A stretch of DNA of 64,000 nt from Diplonema papillatum (lineage: Eukaryota > Euglenozoa > Diplonemea > Diplonemida > Diplonemidae): assembly GCA_030068145.1 (NCBI GenBank), contig JAPJBO010000058.1, forward strand, positions 248,001-312,000. Direction: 5' to 3'. The notes under the pieces were generated by a model. The model made no database searches. It was not told the DNA's origin and saw only the letters and a program-made list of their open reading frames with translations. The position numbers and the translations under genes are program-made. Shown in pieces: positions 35,490 through 45,143 of this stretch. The number at the start of each line of letters is the position of its first letter. The first letter of the stretch is position 1.

Positions 35490-35800
35490 CATGACTCCAG
35501 GTCTGTGATGCTCCTAAATGTCCTAGGCTGCACGCGCACTACACTGACGCATTAAACGAGTTTGAGAGCCTTCCGGCTACCTATCTTGAAGAGGATGGGA
35601 AATCTTTTGAACTTGCGTCGTGATGAGGATCGATGATTGCAATTATTCTCCTTGAATGAGGAATGCCTAGTAGGCGCAAGTCATCAGCTTGCACTGATTA
35701 CGTCCCTGCCATTTGTACACACCGCCCGTCGTTGCTACCGATTGGCTGTGGGATAGAGCTTGGGAGAGCCAAGATGAGGTTCTTTGGAAAGTTGCCGCAT
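35490..35800 (+). rRNA. 18S rRNA fragment (3' domain), outside an rDNA unit
   Basis: Matches universally conserved 18S helices in order: GGTCTGTGATGC (35500), CTGCACGCGCACTACACTGA (35528), ATTAAACGAGTTTGAG (35551), AATCTTTTGAACTTGCGTCG (35601), GATGATTGCAATTATTCTCC (35632), GAGGAATGCCTAGTAGGCGC (35659), AAGTCATCAGCTTGCACTGA (35679), TTGTACACACCGCCCGTCG (35713). The upstream 18S core and the terminal GTAGGTGAACCTGC are missing and no ITS or 5.8S follows. It is therefore a dispersed fragment, probably non-functional, yet the conserved helices are nearly intact, so it is young or recently derived from a real gene. Similarity fades after about 35750. Confidence 0.85.
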
Positions 35801-35889
35801 CATATCTGTTCACATGGATCCTTGTTGGCGTGTCTTTACTCTGGAGACGCAATGCCCGAGCTCCACGGGTCCGGACTTTTTCGACATTA

Positions 35890-36861
35890 AAATGTGTCCC
35901 CCCGTCCGTAAGGGGTTAAGCAACAACACAGGGCAGGCGACACGTAGCCCGTGTGCACAACGCAACATTTGCTGTTAGTTGGTAGCCACATATGCGCGAC
36001 CGCTTAACACCGGACGTGTTCTAGCAATGACAACACCTTTGTCGATTTTTGATGATCTGGAGCTCTGATCTCCATGTATGAATCTTTTGGAGCACATGTT
36101 TATGCAGTTCGTAGCAGGTACATATTCTAGCACCGACTGGGTAAACAAGACAGTACATGTCCCCAATTGGATGAGCCTGTCTAGCAACCCTGCTTTTAAA
36201 CCATCCACCATGAGACTTGCATTCCTCGGAGCAAGCATATGTCCACTGGCAGAATCCGCCTTCGCGTGTCCCCGCAAGCTAGCCCCCGACACGCATCTTC
36301 CCTGATTACTTCTCATATTACATTCCGCCATGTACCTTCGTACCTTGAGCTTCCTCCCCCACCCACCACCCGTTCTGTCTCCGTCACTGACCTTACTCAG
36401 CTATGTGAACCTTTTCTCGCAACACAAAGAATTAAGCAACCTCCGTTGCGCGCTTTATTCCCCCCCTAACCTGCGCTGGCCTTTACTCTTTCTTGGTTTT
36501 TTTTTTCTTCTTTCTTTTTCTTCTCTTCTCCCTCCTCGGCATTTCTTCTCCTTTTCGAGCTCCCACTTGCCCGCTAAGCTTATGACCCCCTTCGGCTCGC
36601 GACGCAGCGCCGTTGGCCAAAAAAAAGAAGCACTCTTTCGGAGTCTTTCCTTTTTGACAATCTTCTCTTTCTGCGAACAAGCATCTTGGACGTTCGACGC
36701 CGACTTACGGTGCTGTGGCCAGCACCGACACTGACACTCGTCGCGCAAGGAACGCCGCCCTGGGTCGGAAAGCGAAGCGGATTGGGCGCGGTGCTGCTTT
36801 TCTTGTTTAGCTTCCTCATGAAACAGCATTTCCGCGCATGGCGGGATTCAGAGAGTCCCAA
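35890..36861. other. Intergenic, no supported gene
   Basis: Mostly unannotated. A T/C-rich stretch at 36480-36560 carries open frames with no domain. Confidence 0.35.
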
Positions 36862-37004
36862 GCGTAAAGGGGGGGGGGGGTCGAATACTAAAAAAAATTC
36901 CGGGTAGCCGAACAGTAGCAGGATCAAATAGTCGTAGTGTTTTTAGACAACCAGACGTGTGTCAAATAACTGTTATTATTCGACCCCCCCCCCCCCCCCT
37001 TTAC
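36862..37004. mobile_element. Small inverted-repeat element with G-run/C-run ends
   Basis: The left end CGTAAAGGGGGGGGGGGG then TCGAATA is mirrored by TATTCGA, then a C15 run, then TTTACA on the right. This gives a terminal inverted repeat of about 22-25 bp around a 95-bp interior with no coding capacity. It looks like a MITE or foldback remnant. Confidence 0.6.
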
Positions 37005-37445
37005 ATTCACCCGTAAAATCTGCCCAGCCCCCGTTCGTTCCGGCACGCGTTGGTTGGAGCTTTAGCTGGGCATCTGCCAGCCATCTGCCGAGCATCAAGG
37101 GTGGTAGCTCGGGTGGCGGCGCGCTCACCGGTGTGCGCTGAATTGCAGTGTACCGCCACTCTTCGATTAGAGATAGGCTCCTCGTCATGGGAACCACGTG
37201 CGCCGTACACGGGACAGGGGCGGGCATAGTTCAGCCGTACGCTAAGGACAGCCACTCACCACCACCAAAACAAGTGACACGTCTGCGGTGCAACGATGGC
37301 GACTCCTTTCCTGCCCTAGCACTGCAGCACACGCGTGTCTCCTCCAACCTGTGTTTACCGCAGCTTCGATTCTCAATAAAAAGCACGGCAGTTGAAAAGA
37401 GGGGGGAGGGGGAGCGGGGCGCCTGAGGCTGGCTCCACGAGTTGC

Positions 37446-38042
37446 ATGGAAGGGGAGCGGGTGGTTCCACCGCCTTCAGACCAGAGCCTCCTGCGGTACA
37501 CGATGGCGCAGGCCCCGCCGCGGTTTGTGAGCGCCGGGCGGGTCGCAGCCGCCGCTGCGGTGGCGAGCCCGAGCGAGGAGGACAGCGACGCGGAGTCGGT
37601 GAGGAGCCCAGCCCTCAGCAACACGATATCCCGCCTGCGGTCATCGACGCGCGCGACAAAGAACTTCAAGCTCAGGGGGCACCACGTCGTGCTCGCCGGG
37701 TTCGTGAGCGTCCTCACCCTCGCCATCATCATCACCGGCCTGCTGTCTCTCGCGCAGAATCCGGACCGCGACTTGGAGAAGCTGGCGGACTGCCAGCGCA
37801 GCCTGGCGGCTGCGGCGCAGGAGAAAAAAGAGCTGCAGATCATCGTCGACACGTGCCGTGGCGAAGCCGGCGACCTCAGAGGTGCCCTCGACTCGGCGGT
37901 CGCCGAGCACGAAAGGCTGCAGGACGCCGCGCTGCAGTCCGAGGAGGACGCGTGGACGTCCGACAGCCTCATCTTCTCCGTCGTCGCCGCCGCAGCCGTG
38001 GCCGGGGCCGTGGGATTCGCGCTCAAGCCGCCGCCTCGGTAG
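37446..38042 (+). CDS. Small protein with two membrane segments and a coiled coil
   Basis: Single exon of 198 residues starting at the first in-frame ATG; codons are strongly G/C-ending, as in the other genes. Residues 1-80 are a Pro/Ala/Ser-rich, basic-ended region. 81-103 (VVLAGFVSVLTLAIIITGLL) are a clear membrane helix. 106-168 are a charged helix with heptad-like spacing (LEKLADCQRSLAAAAQEKKEL...). 174-193 (LIFSVVAAAAVAGAVGFAL) are a second membrane helix, followed by a basic PPPR tail. The layout suggests a hairpin protein with the coiled coil on one side of the membrane, perhaps an organelle-contact or scaffold protein, but I recognise no family. A good acceptor (GTGTTTACCGCAG) lies at 37363, 83 bases before the ATG. 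A family A repeat starts 12 bases after the stop. Confidence 0.7.
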   Translation: MEGERVVPPPSDQSLLRYTMAQAPPRFVSAGRVAAAAAVASPSEEDSDAESVRSPALSNTISRLRSSTRATKNFKLRGHHVVLAGFVSVLTLAIIITGLLSLAQNPDRDLEKLADCQRSLAAAAQEKKELQIIVDTCRGEAGDLRGALDSAVAEHERLQDAALQSEEDAWTSDSLIFSVVAAAAVAGAVGFALKPPPR

Positions 38043-38053
38043 GAGTCGTTTTC

Positions 38054-38285
38054 TTTGTATAAGCACCTGCTTTGTAGGAAATACTTGAGGAGACTGCCAG
38101 TTGCGATAGATCAAAGGAGGTAACTGTGCTGTAGCCCTCACGAAACACAGGTAAATCTGGGTTTAGTGGCGGGCGTAAGCGTTGAACAAAAAAGACCCAC
38201 CTTGTAGTTGTATTGTTTTCTCCCCCTCTAGCCTTCTTCGAAATGAGCACAAGGCAGTCCCTCGAGTATTTTTTCGAGACATTGC
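38054..38285 (+). repeat. Dispersed repeat family A, most complete copy
   Basis: Begins TTTGTATAAGCACCTGCTTT, has the core GGAGACTGCCAGTTGCGATA, ACAGGTAAATCTGGGTTTAG and GGCGGGCGTAAGCGTTGAAC. It continues through TTGTAGTTGTATTGTTTTCT and CTAGCCTTCTTCGAAATGAG to a CTCGAGTATTTTTTCGAG hairpin. The minus copy at 11105-11345 has the same extent, so this is close to full length (about 230 bp). Confidence 0.75.
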
Positions 38286-39393
38286 ATTGTGTTCCAAAAG
38301 TGTAAGCCAGAGCAATGAGCGAACCAACACCAAACTGAAGATCATGTCACTGTCACAGTTTACATGTCCGTGCTTCACATGGAGATCCCTAACTCAAGAC
38401 ATACCAGGTGAAAAAGAAGAAGAACAACCTGAAGAGAGGGCCCAAAGTGTGAATGCGTCAACGCAACCGTTTTCGAAAGGATAGCGAAAGAGCGAAGGCA
38501 TATTTTTGAAAGTGTTCGAATACGGCGCGGAATCTCAAGTTCTCGAGTTTGTGCTAACCACGATGGTGGAAGTCGGGAGAACACCGAACATTACCAAAAG
38601 CAGGCCCGACTCGCCGGGGGACGCCGAACAAAGAATTTGGCGACAGAATGAGAATGCGCAGTGCCTCTTCAGAATTCTGTATCCCACCGCTCCAAACTTC
38701 CACGGCTTCTTCTCGAGCAAACAAGATTGGAGCCAAACAGTGCTCCCGCTAACGAAAAAGTGCGAGGAATTCCTCAAAAAAAAAGAGGTTCGAAGAAAGA
38801 GGGTGAGGAATTCCTCATGAGGAATTCCTCACCTTTTCCGATTGGTGGTATCGTGTAGCCAAAGCACTGCATCACGGTCTACTCTCTGCTGGGCATGGTG
38901 GGCTGGCGGGTAGAAGTTGGGGGCTGAAGCTGAGAAAGAGAGTCGAGGCTCAGAAGCAGCCCCGGATTTCTTGACAGATTCTCTCCGAGTCGACACAAGT
39001 GCCTTGTTCCATGTGATCTCTGGTCTGCATCTACTCGTGGCAATGATTTACCAGCACACAGTATCGAGTGGTGGTTGAATTTGAAATGGGCTGTTGCCTT
39101 CAGGAATGTGCAGTGTTTATTGTGACAAACAGACTGAGAAGTGTAAACTTTCTCCACCTGTACCGTACCGTTCGCCGGGGGGCAGACCCCCCGGACCCCC
39201 CTTGAAAGATTCTGGTGCTCCCCTGGAGAAAAGCTTCTCGGTCTCAGAAAGTTGGTCGAGAAACCGAGGCAGAAACGAAGCTAATAACCTGCGCAGCACA
39301 GGGGAAAAAAAATTGGGGGGCACGAAAAAAAAAAGTCCAAAAGCAGGTTTTGGAATTCCTCACCAAAAGTGAGGTTAGCGGGAGCACTGGAGC

Positions 39394-39426
<33 letters not shown>

Positions 39427-39615
39427 AGAAGCCTTAATCACGTGTTGAAAACAGCGAAAACCCCCCCGTAGATAAACGTGCTGGATGAGAGGTACCCCAT
39501 GCCTTCTCTAGAAAAGCGGTACATTTGAGAACTTCAAAGTAAACGTAGCCTGCGGGATCGGAAGAAATATCGATCTTATAACCCACAAATAATGAAGCAA
39601 GCAACATTTGCGCAG
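38286..39615. other. Intergenic or missing first exon of the Tudor-like gene
   Basis: Contains a perfect 32-bp palindrome at 38802-38833 made of two copies of GAGGAATTCCTC, and a 34-base poly(A) at 39392-39425. The next gene needs an upstream exon with the start codon, which should lie here; I could not identify it. Confidence 0.4.
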
Positions 39616-40480
39616 GACACCCGGTCGCTTCGCAGCTGGAGACACGGCGGACCTTTACGCGGAAGGCGACAAGTGGGAGGGATGCAAGGTGCTGCGAGCC
39701 GACGCGAACGGGAGCGTCGTCGTGCAGAAGCTGTCCGACCAGTCGGTCATCACGACGAAGGAGCACCGGCTCCGGAAGGTCACTGTCCACGTCGTGCAGT
39801 CCGATCTCCAGCTCCCTTCGCCGTCCGATTCGCAAGCCGGCGACGCGGCGCCGTGCAGGGCGTGCGCGGAGCTAAAGGCGCAGATCGCCGATCTGCGCAC
39901 GGCGGTGTCCATCAAGCACAACGCGTACCAAGCTTTAGAGAACGAGCTGGCCGTTGAAAAGTCGGAGGGCACGAAGCGCGAAGCGCAGGTCCAAGTGCTG
40001 CAGAACGAGGTCGACGCGTTCAAGATGATCGAAGACCAGGCCACCCGCGATCGCGACCGGCTGGTGGTGCTCGAGAACAGCCTGCGGGAGGTGACGCACA
40101 GCAAGCGGCTGGCCGAGGAGTCGTACCACTCGACGCTGCAGAACTACGAGGCGATCCACCGGGAGCGAGACGCGCTGCTGGCGGCGAGGGAAGAGGGAGA
40201 CATGCGGAGGGCGGAAGAAATCGTGTCCCTCGCCTCGCGCGAGCTGGACCAAAAGTTCCAAAAGGAGCGCCGGCGCCGCGTCGACCTGGAGGACACCGTG
40301 CAGAAGCTGCACGCCCGCATCCAAGAGCTCGAAGCTACGCAGGCCCTCGTCAAAGACGCGCTCCGCCTCTCCGAAGCCACCTCGGCGGTTGCCGCGTCGA
40401 AGTACCTCGCCCTCCTCAACCCGGCACTCGGCCGGGAAACAGCCCGCCTCCGAGCGCGATCGCCGCGGCGGCGGCTGTAA
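39616..40480 (+). CDS. Tudor-like domain plus coiled-coil protein, 5' exon not found
   Basis: The exon follows an acceptor (ATTTGCGCAG at 39615), opens mid-codon and runs 288 codons to a TAA. The first 50 residues (FAAGDTADLYAEGDKWEGCKVL, ANGSVVVQKL, HRLRKV) have the beta-barrel pattern of Tudor/agenet-type domains, which bind methylated Lys or Arg in other proteins. A CRAC motif follows. Residues from about 80 to 250 form a long coiled coil rich in Glu, Arg, Gln and Leu (ELKAQIADLRTAVSIKHNAY ... LEDTVQKLHARIQELEATQ). The C-terminus is Arg-rich (RARSPRRRL). No ATG precedes the domain inside this exon, so the start lies in an unseen upstream exon. A binding or structural role is likely; no specific function can be given. 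A composite minisatellite starts 10 bases after the stop. Confidence 0.65.
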
Positions 40481-40489
40481 AGCACGGCG

Positions 40490-41185
40490 GTGGTTGAGGT
40501 TCGCAGAATATCTGTAGTCGGTGGCCTGCATTAGCCAGTGACTTCCTCTTCGATCGTACCGTGTCGTGCTTCGGCGGTTGAGGTTCACTAGGTGACCACC
40601 TCTTCGATCGTACCGTGTAGTGCTTCGGCGGTGGTTGAGAATATCTGTAGTCGATGGCCTGCATTAGCCACTATGTGACTTCCTCTTCGATCGTACCGTG
40701 TCGTGCTTCGGCGGTGGTTGAGAATATCTGTAGTCGATGGCCTGCATTAGCCACTATGTGACTTCCTCTTCGATCGTACCGTGTCGTGCTTCGGCGGTTG
40801 AGGTTCACTAGGTGACCACCTCTTCGATCGTACCGTGTCGTGCTTCGGCGGTTGAGGTTCACTAGGTAACCACCTCTTCGATCGTACCGTGTAGTGCTTC
40901 GGCGGTGGTTGAGAATATCTGTAGTCGATGGCCTGCATTAGCCACTATGTGAGTTCCTCTTCGATCGTACCGTGTCGTGCTTCGGCGGTGGTTGAGAATA
41001 TCTGTAGTCGATGGCCTGCATTAGCCACTATGTGACTTCCCCTTCGATCGTACCGTGTCGTGCTTCGGCGGTTGAGGTTCACTAGGTAACCACCTCTTCG
41101 ATCGTACCGTGTAGTGCTTCGGCGGTGGTTGAGGTTGGTATGCAGAATATCTCTAGCGATGGCCTGCATTAGTTACCAGGCGGCT
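40490..41185 (+). repeat. Composite minisatellite of 83-bp and 54-bp units
   Basis: Both unit types end in TTCGATCGTACCGTGT(C/A)GTGCTT. The 83-bp form contains GAGAATATCTGTAGTCGATG and CCTGCATTAGCCACTATGTG. The 54-bp form contains GAGGTTCACTAGGT(G/A)ACCACC in its place. The order is roughly long, short, long, long, short, short, long, long, short, long, with diverged units at both edges. The Arg/Pro-rich minus-strand frames inside it follow from the repeat and are not genes. Confidence 0.9.
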
Positions 41186-41911
41186 ACCTCTCCGATTGTA
41201 CTGGCACATCGTTTCCTGCCCCCGGCCCCGGCTGTGCCGAGCTGCGAACGGCACCAGATTCACGCCGCTGCCCTTGTCTGCAGACACTCAGGTTCCGCGT
41301 GCGGGCGTGGCGGAGGCCGCAGCAAAAGTTGTGGAACGCGGCCGCTTGAAGCAGCCGAAAAAAAACCCCCCGAAACCCAGGCTCGTCGTGAGTGCCACGG
41401 AGCTCGCACTACTCTCTTCTTACAAACGCCTACAAATTGCAATCCGCGCCGTGTCCTCTAGCCTCCGTCACATGTTTGTAAAGACGGATGATTGCAGCCG
41501 TGCTCGCTCCACGTTTGGAGAATCTCGATGCGAATCGTGTTACTTGCTTTCGCAGGCTACCAGCATTTCTTGTTTTTCTCAAACCGAAAAGGTGATGACG
41601 GTCACGTTAAAACCCGCACGTGGCTTTGAGGCGACCTGACGGACGCATGATGTCTATCCGTCTGCTTCCCCTGAGGGAAGCGAAACGTGTTCTGCACGTT
41701 GCCGACCTCCGCATGTGGAGGCCGCACGTGTGGCTAGTCTGGGACCCCCGACTCTAGAAACGCCGTGTCGCTATTTGCGTGCAACGCCTGTTCTCAGTGT
41801 GTGCTGTTGCTGTTCTGCGTCTGCTCTTGCGCGGCAGGGCCACTGGTACGGACACTCCCCCCCCCTGAACACGAAACTAAGATTTCCCCCCCGGCCTCTG
41901 TGAGCGCGTTG
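41186..41911. other. Intergenic
   Basis: 41278-41300 has a family C fragment (GTCTGCAGACACTCAGGTTC). 41868-41892 has the family B tail CGAAACTAAGATTTCCCC. No gene seen. Confidence 0.4.
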
Positions 41912-42047
41912 ACAAACCAGACTCACACTCAGGTTCCGCGCTGATGATGGTCCGCCTTATGTGTCCGTGGCTCAAAGGACTGAAACACGGCGCAGACGGA
42001 CCAGTGCGGTGTTGAGCACATGTCCATTCCAAGCACGTTCTTGCAAT
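41912..42047 (+). mobile_element. Short interspersed element family C, copy with 25-bp direct repeats
   Basis: 136 bp from ACAAACCAGACTCACACTCA to GTTCTTGCAAT. It is flanked on both sides by the same 25 bases: six C, then GGCCTCTGTGAGCGCGTTG (41887-41911 and 42048-42072). The repeat is perfect and the element lacks part of the 5' text seen at 14363. A target-site duplication of this length is unusual. No coding capacity. Confidence 0.85.
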
Positions 42048-42072
42048 CCCCCCGGCCTCTGTGAGCGCGTTG

Positions 42073-43029
42073 CCGCTCGCTGCGATCGGCCTACCGGGCA
42101 CGCACGGGCGGCTCTCTGAGAGTAAGTTACGTCCCTCTCAGGGACCAAAACACACCTCGCTTCTTGTCGCAACTAGCGAAACCCGCTCGGAAGCGCAAGG
42201 CACCTATTGGAGCGCTCCCAGTACCGCTGCTCCACGCCACATACGATTGGGCTTCCGTACACGGTGGAGTGCAGCCTCAGAAGCTGGAGCTAAAAGCTAG
42301 AGTCACAAAGCGGGCGTCACACGTGATTTTTTGGGTGTGCATTACACACGTTTTGGTTCAACGCGGGATACGGGAGACGACACCACCAAACCTTCTTGTT
42401 TCAAAGCCTCTCCCCCTGTTCTCTTGTCCGGCTGTCTGGGATTTTGGCCAAAATGTTAACAAGCGCCCTGTCGCTTCACCCTTCCCTCTGGCGCCACGAG
42501 AACTTTGTATAAAGACGATGAATGCCATCCTCCGCTGCTAGATACGTTTAGAGATTGAAACAAAAAAAGAAGCCGAAGCGAAGGACTGCACCGCCATTTG
42601 CTGATGAGACGGTGCGTGTTCAGAAATCTACCTTTTCCCTTTCGTCTTTTCAAACGTACCACGAGAGTGCGCAAACGGAGATTGGTAGGCATGCGCCTCG
42701 CATTCCGAGGTCTCAACGGGATCGTATCGACTTCCCCGTACGAGCGAGTCTCGGAACAGCAAGCTGCGGCCCAGTGCCAACTGCAAGTAAGAACCAAGCT
42801 TGTTGCACAGATAGTATCAGGTCAAATGTGCCGCCCGTGCGAAGACGTCCAGCTGCAGGCCCAAGGCAACACTGGTCGAAGAAGGACAGCAAAAATATCA
42901 CCCAACCGACTATGCGCTGCAAACCTTTTACCCTTCTCAACGGTCAACCGGCGAAGAATGCCCAGTGCACGTCCGTCGGGAGCCGCTCTTCTCGAAAGAG
43001 TCCCGGCGCAAAACTATGTGTGCAGCGAC
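42073..43029. other. Intergenic with half of a family D element
   Basis: 42262-42365 matches the left half of the family D MITE (GTGGAGTGCAGCCTCAGAAG, TACACACGTTTTGGTTCAAC) without the right end. The remainder shows no gene. Confidence 0.45.
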
Positions 43030-43172
43030 CCAGCAAGAAGAGATCATTTGTTGAACGCCTACGCCCGCCACTGAACCCAGATTCACCTGTGTTTCGTGTT
43101 GGCTACAGCACATTTACCTCCTTTGATATTTTTGCAGCTGGCAGCCTCCTCAAGTATTTCCTACAAAGGTGC
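43030..43172 (-). repeat. Dispersed repeat family A, minus copy
   Basis: TTGTTGAACGCCTACGCCCG, AACCCAGATTCACCTGTG and CAGCCTCCTCAAGTATTTCC are the complement of the family A core. Confidence 0.75.
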
Positions 43173-43686
43173 AAACAGTAGTAGTAGTATGTGTCGTCTG
43201 CCGAAGCAGCCGGAGACAGCAGGCGCAGGGGGCAGGTCTTGCTTTACTTTTCTTTAGCCATACTTCAACTCTCTTCTTCATGGAGACCCGCCCCCGGCAT
43301 CCCGACTGTCCAATCACTGTCGAGAAAGTTTGCGCCTATTGTGATGAGGTGGTTGACCAGGCCCCCACGAAGCCTTATTCACAACACGGCTACAACACGA
43401 GGATGCAGCCCTGCTCAGGTGTGCACTCAGCCATCGGGCCATTGGCTGCTAAGCAACCCCCGACCGGTCGATTTGCCACTTTTGTGGCCCTCTATTCGCC
43501 GGGCGGTGCTGGCAGCACTTGTTCCGCGTCGCAACAAGTACATGATGCTGGCGGTTGAGGGATCGGCGACCGCGGCTCAATGGAGGTGCGGTCAACAGTG
43601 TCGCCACGTGAAGGCCTCCCCATGACACCCGGCGCATACAAAAAAACACATACAGGAGGAAAGCACGCCAAAAGAAAAAACAAAGA

Positions 43687-45050
43687 ATGCTTCATGCTAC
43701 AAACGGGAACCAGTACCACAACAGCATGAACAACCAGTACCCTCAAGGGATGATGGGCGCCGCGCCCGGTGGTTACGACCAAATGGCGGGTGCAAACATG
43801 GGAATGCAGCAGCAAAACCTGGGCATGGGAACGGGCATGAGCGCAGGCGTCGATGGCAACCAGTTCAACAGCTTCCCACAACAGCAGCCTCAACAGCAGC
43901 CCCAGCAGCCGCCGAAGCAAAACCAGCCGCAGACGGACATGGTCAATGATCTAGACGCCATTTTCGGCATCCCGCCCGCTACGACCACGAACGCCCCAGC
44001 TCCTTACAACCCTACCCCCACTCCTAACGCCACCAACAACTACAACCCCCCTGCCGGCAACTTTAATCCTAACCCTAGTCCGAACCCCTCGAACAACTTC
44101 AATGCCAACCCAAATCCCCCCTCCCACAACTACAACCCCAATGCTAACTTCAACCTTAGTCAAACCCCCGCTGCCAACAGCTTCAATCCGAATCCTAGTC
44201 CGAATCCCACGAGCAACTTCAACCCCACATCGAACTTCGATTCCAACTCCGGCTTCAACAACCTCGCCCCCGCCTCGAACTTCAATTCGAACCCGAACAT
44301 GAATCCTAACATCTCCGCTGCCGGCAACCTTTACGGTCTCCCGCAGAACCCGCAAGACCCCACCGCAGATCTGGCAGCCTTCGACCTCGGCGCCAACATG
44401 GGTCAAAGTCAGCAGCTCGGTGGCCTCCCCAACGCTGCTTCCATGGGGCCCAGCAACCCAAACGTTGATGGCAACTACATGTCACACGACCCGTCGATGC
44501 TTAACTCTAACTCGGGTAGCGGGATGGGTATCGGTCTTGCCGGCAACAACTACGGTTTGCCGGGATCCGGCGGTATGGGCAACATGGGGGCGTCAGGTGC
44601 GTCGGGTATGCATCTTGCGTTTCATGCTTTTTGACATTTGGTAATGGGTCAAACCCCGCCAAGCCAAACGCAAATCTGTTTTTTTTTTCGGCTTTCATTC
44701 TCAGGGCCTGCCGACACTCGCTAGCCGTCGACGCTCTCGACGGCAGCCTCATCCTGAAGTGCACATGCTGCTGACGCGTCACTGCTGCTGTGTGCGCTCG
44801 GATCGGCGCCGCTCAAGCGGCTACCTCAAGTCACTCTTTTGTCTGTAAATATTGCTCCGTTCTCCTTCCTAACTTGTTCCCGGACTAGAACGACACATCC
44901 TACTACTACGACGCGTGGACACACTGTGCAGTCTATCGTCACAGATTGTTGCTGCATATCAAGTTCAAATGACACATACCTACTACGACGCGTGCAAAGA
45001 GCGGCTTGTGCAGTCGATCGTCACACATTGTTGCTGCATATCAAGTTCAA

Positions 45051-45143
<93 letters not shown>

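Noticed and set aside
40416-41169. Minus-strand Arg/Pro/Thr-rich frames
   Set aside because: Follow the minisatellite units and change with them; no gene features.
40490-41185. Possible CRISPR-like array
   Set aside because: The units are contiguous with no unique spacers, and the genome is eukaryotic; it is a minisatellite.
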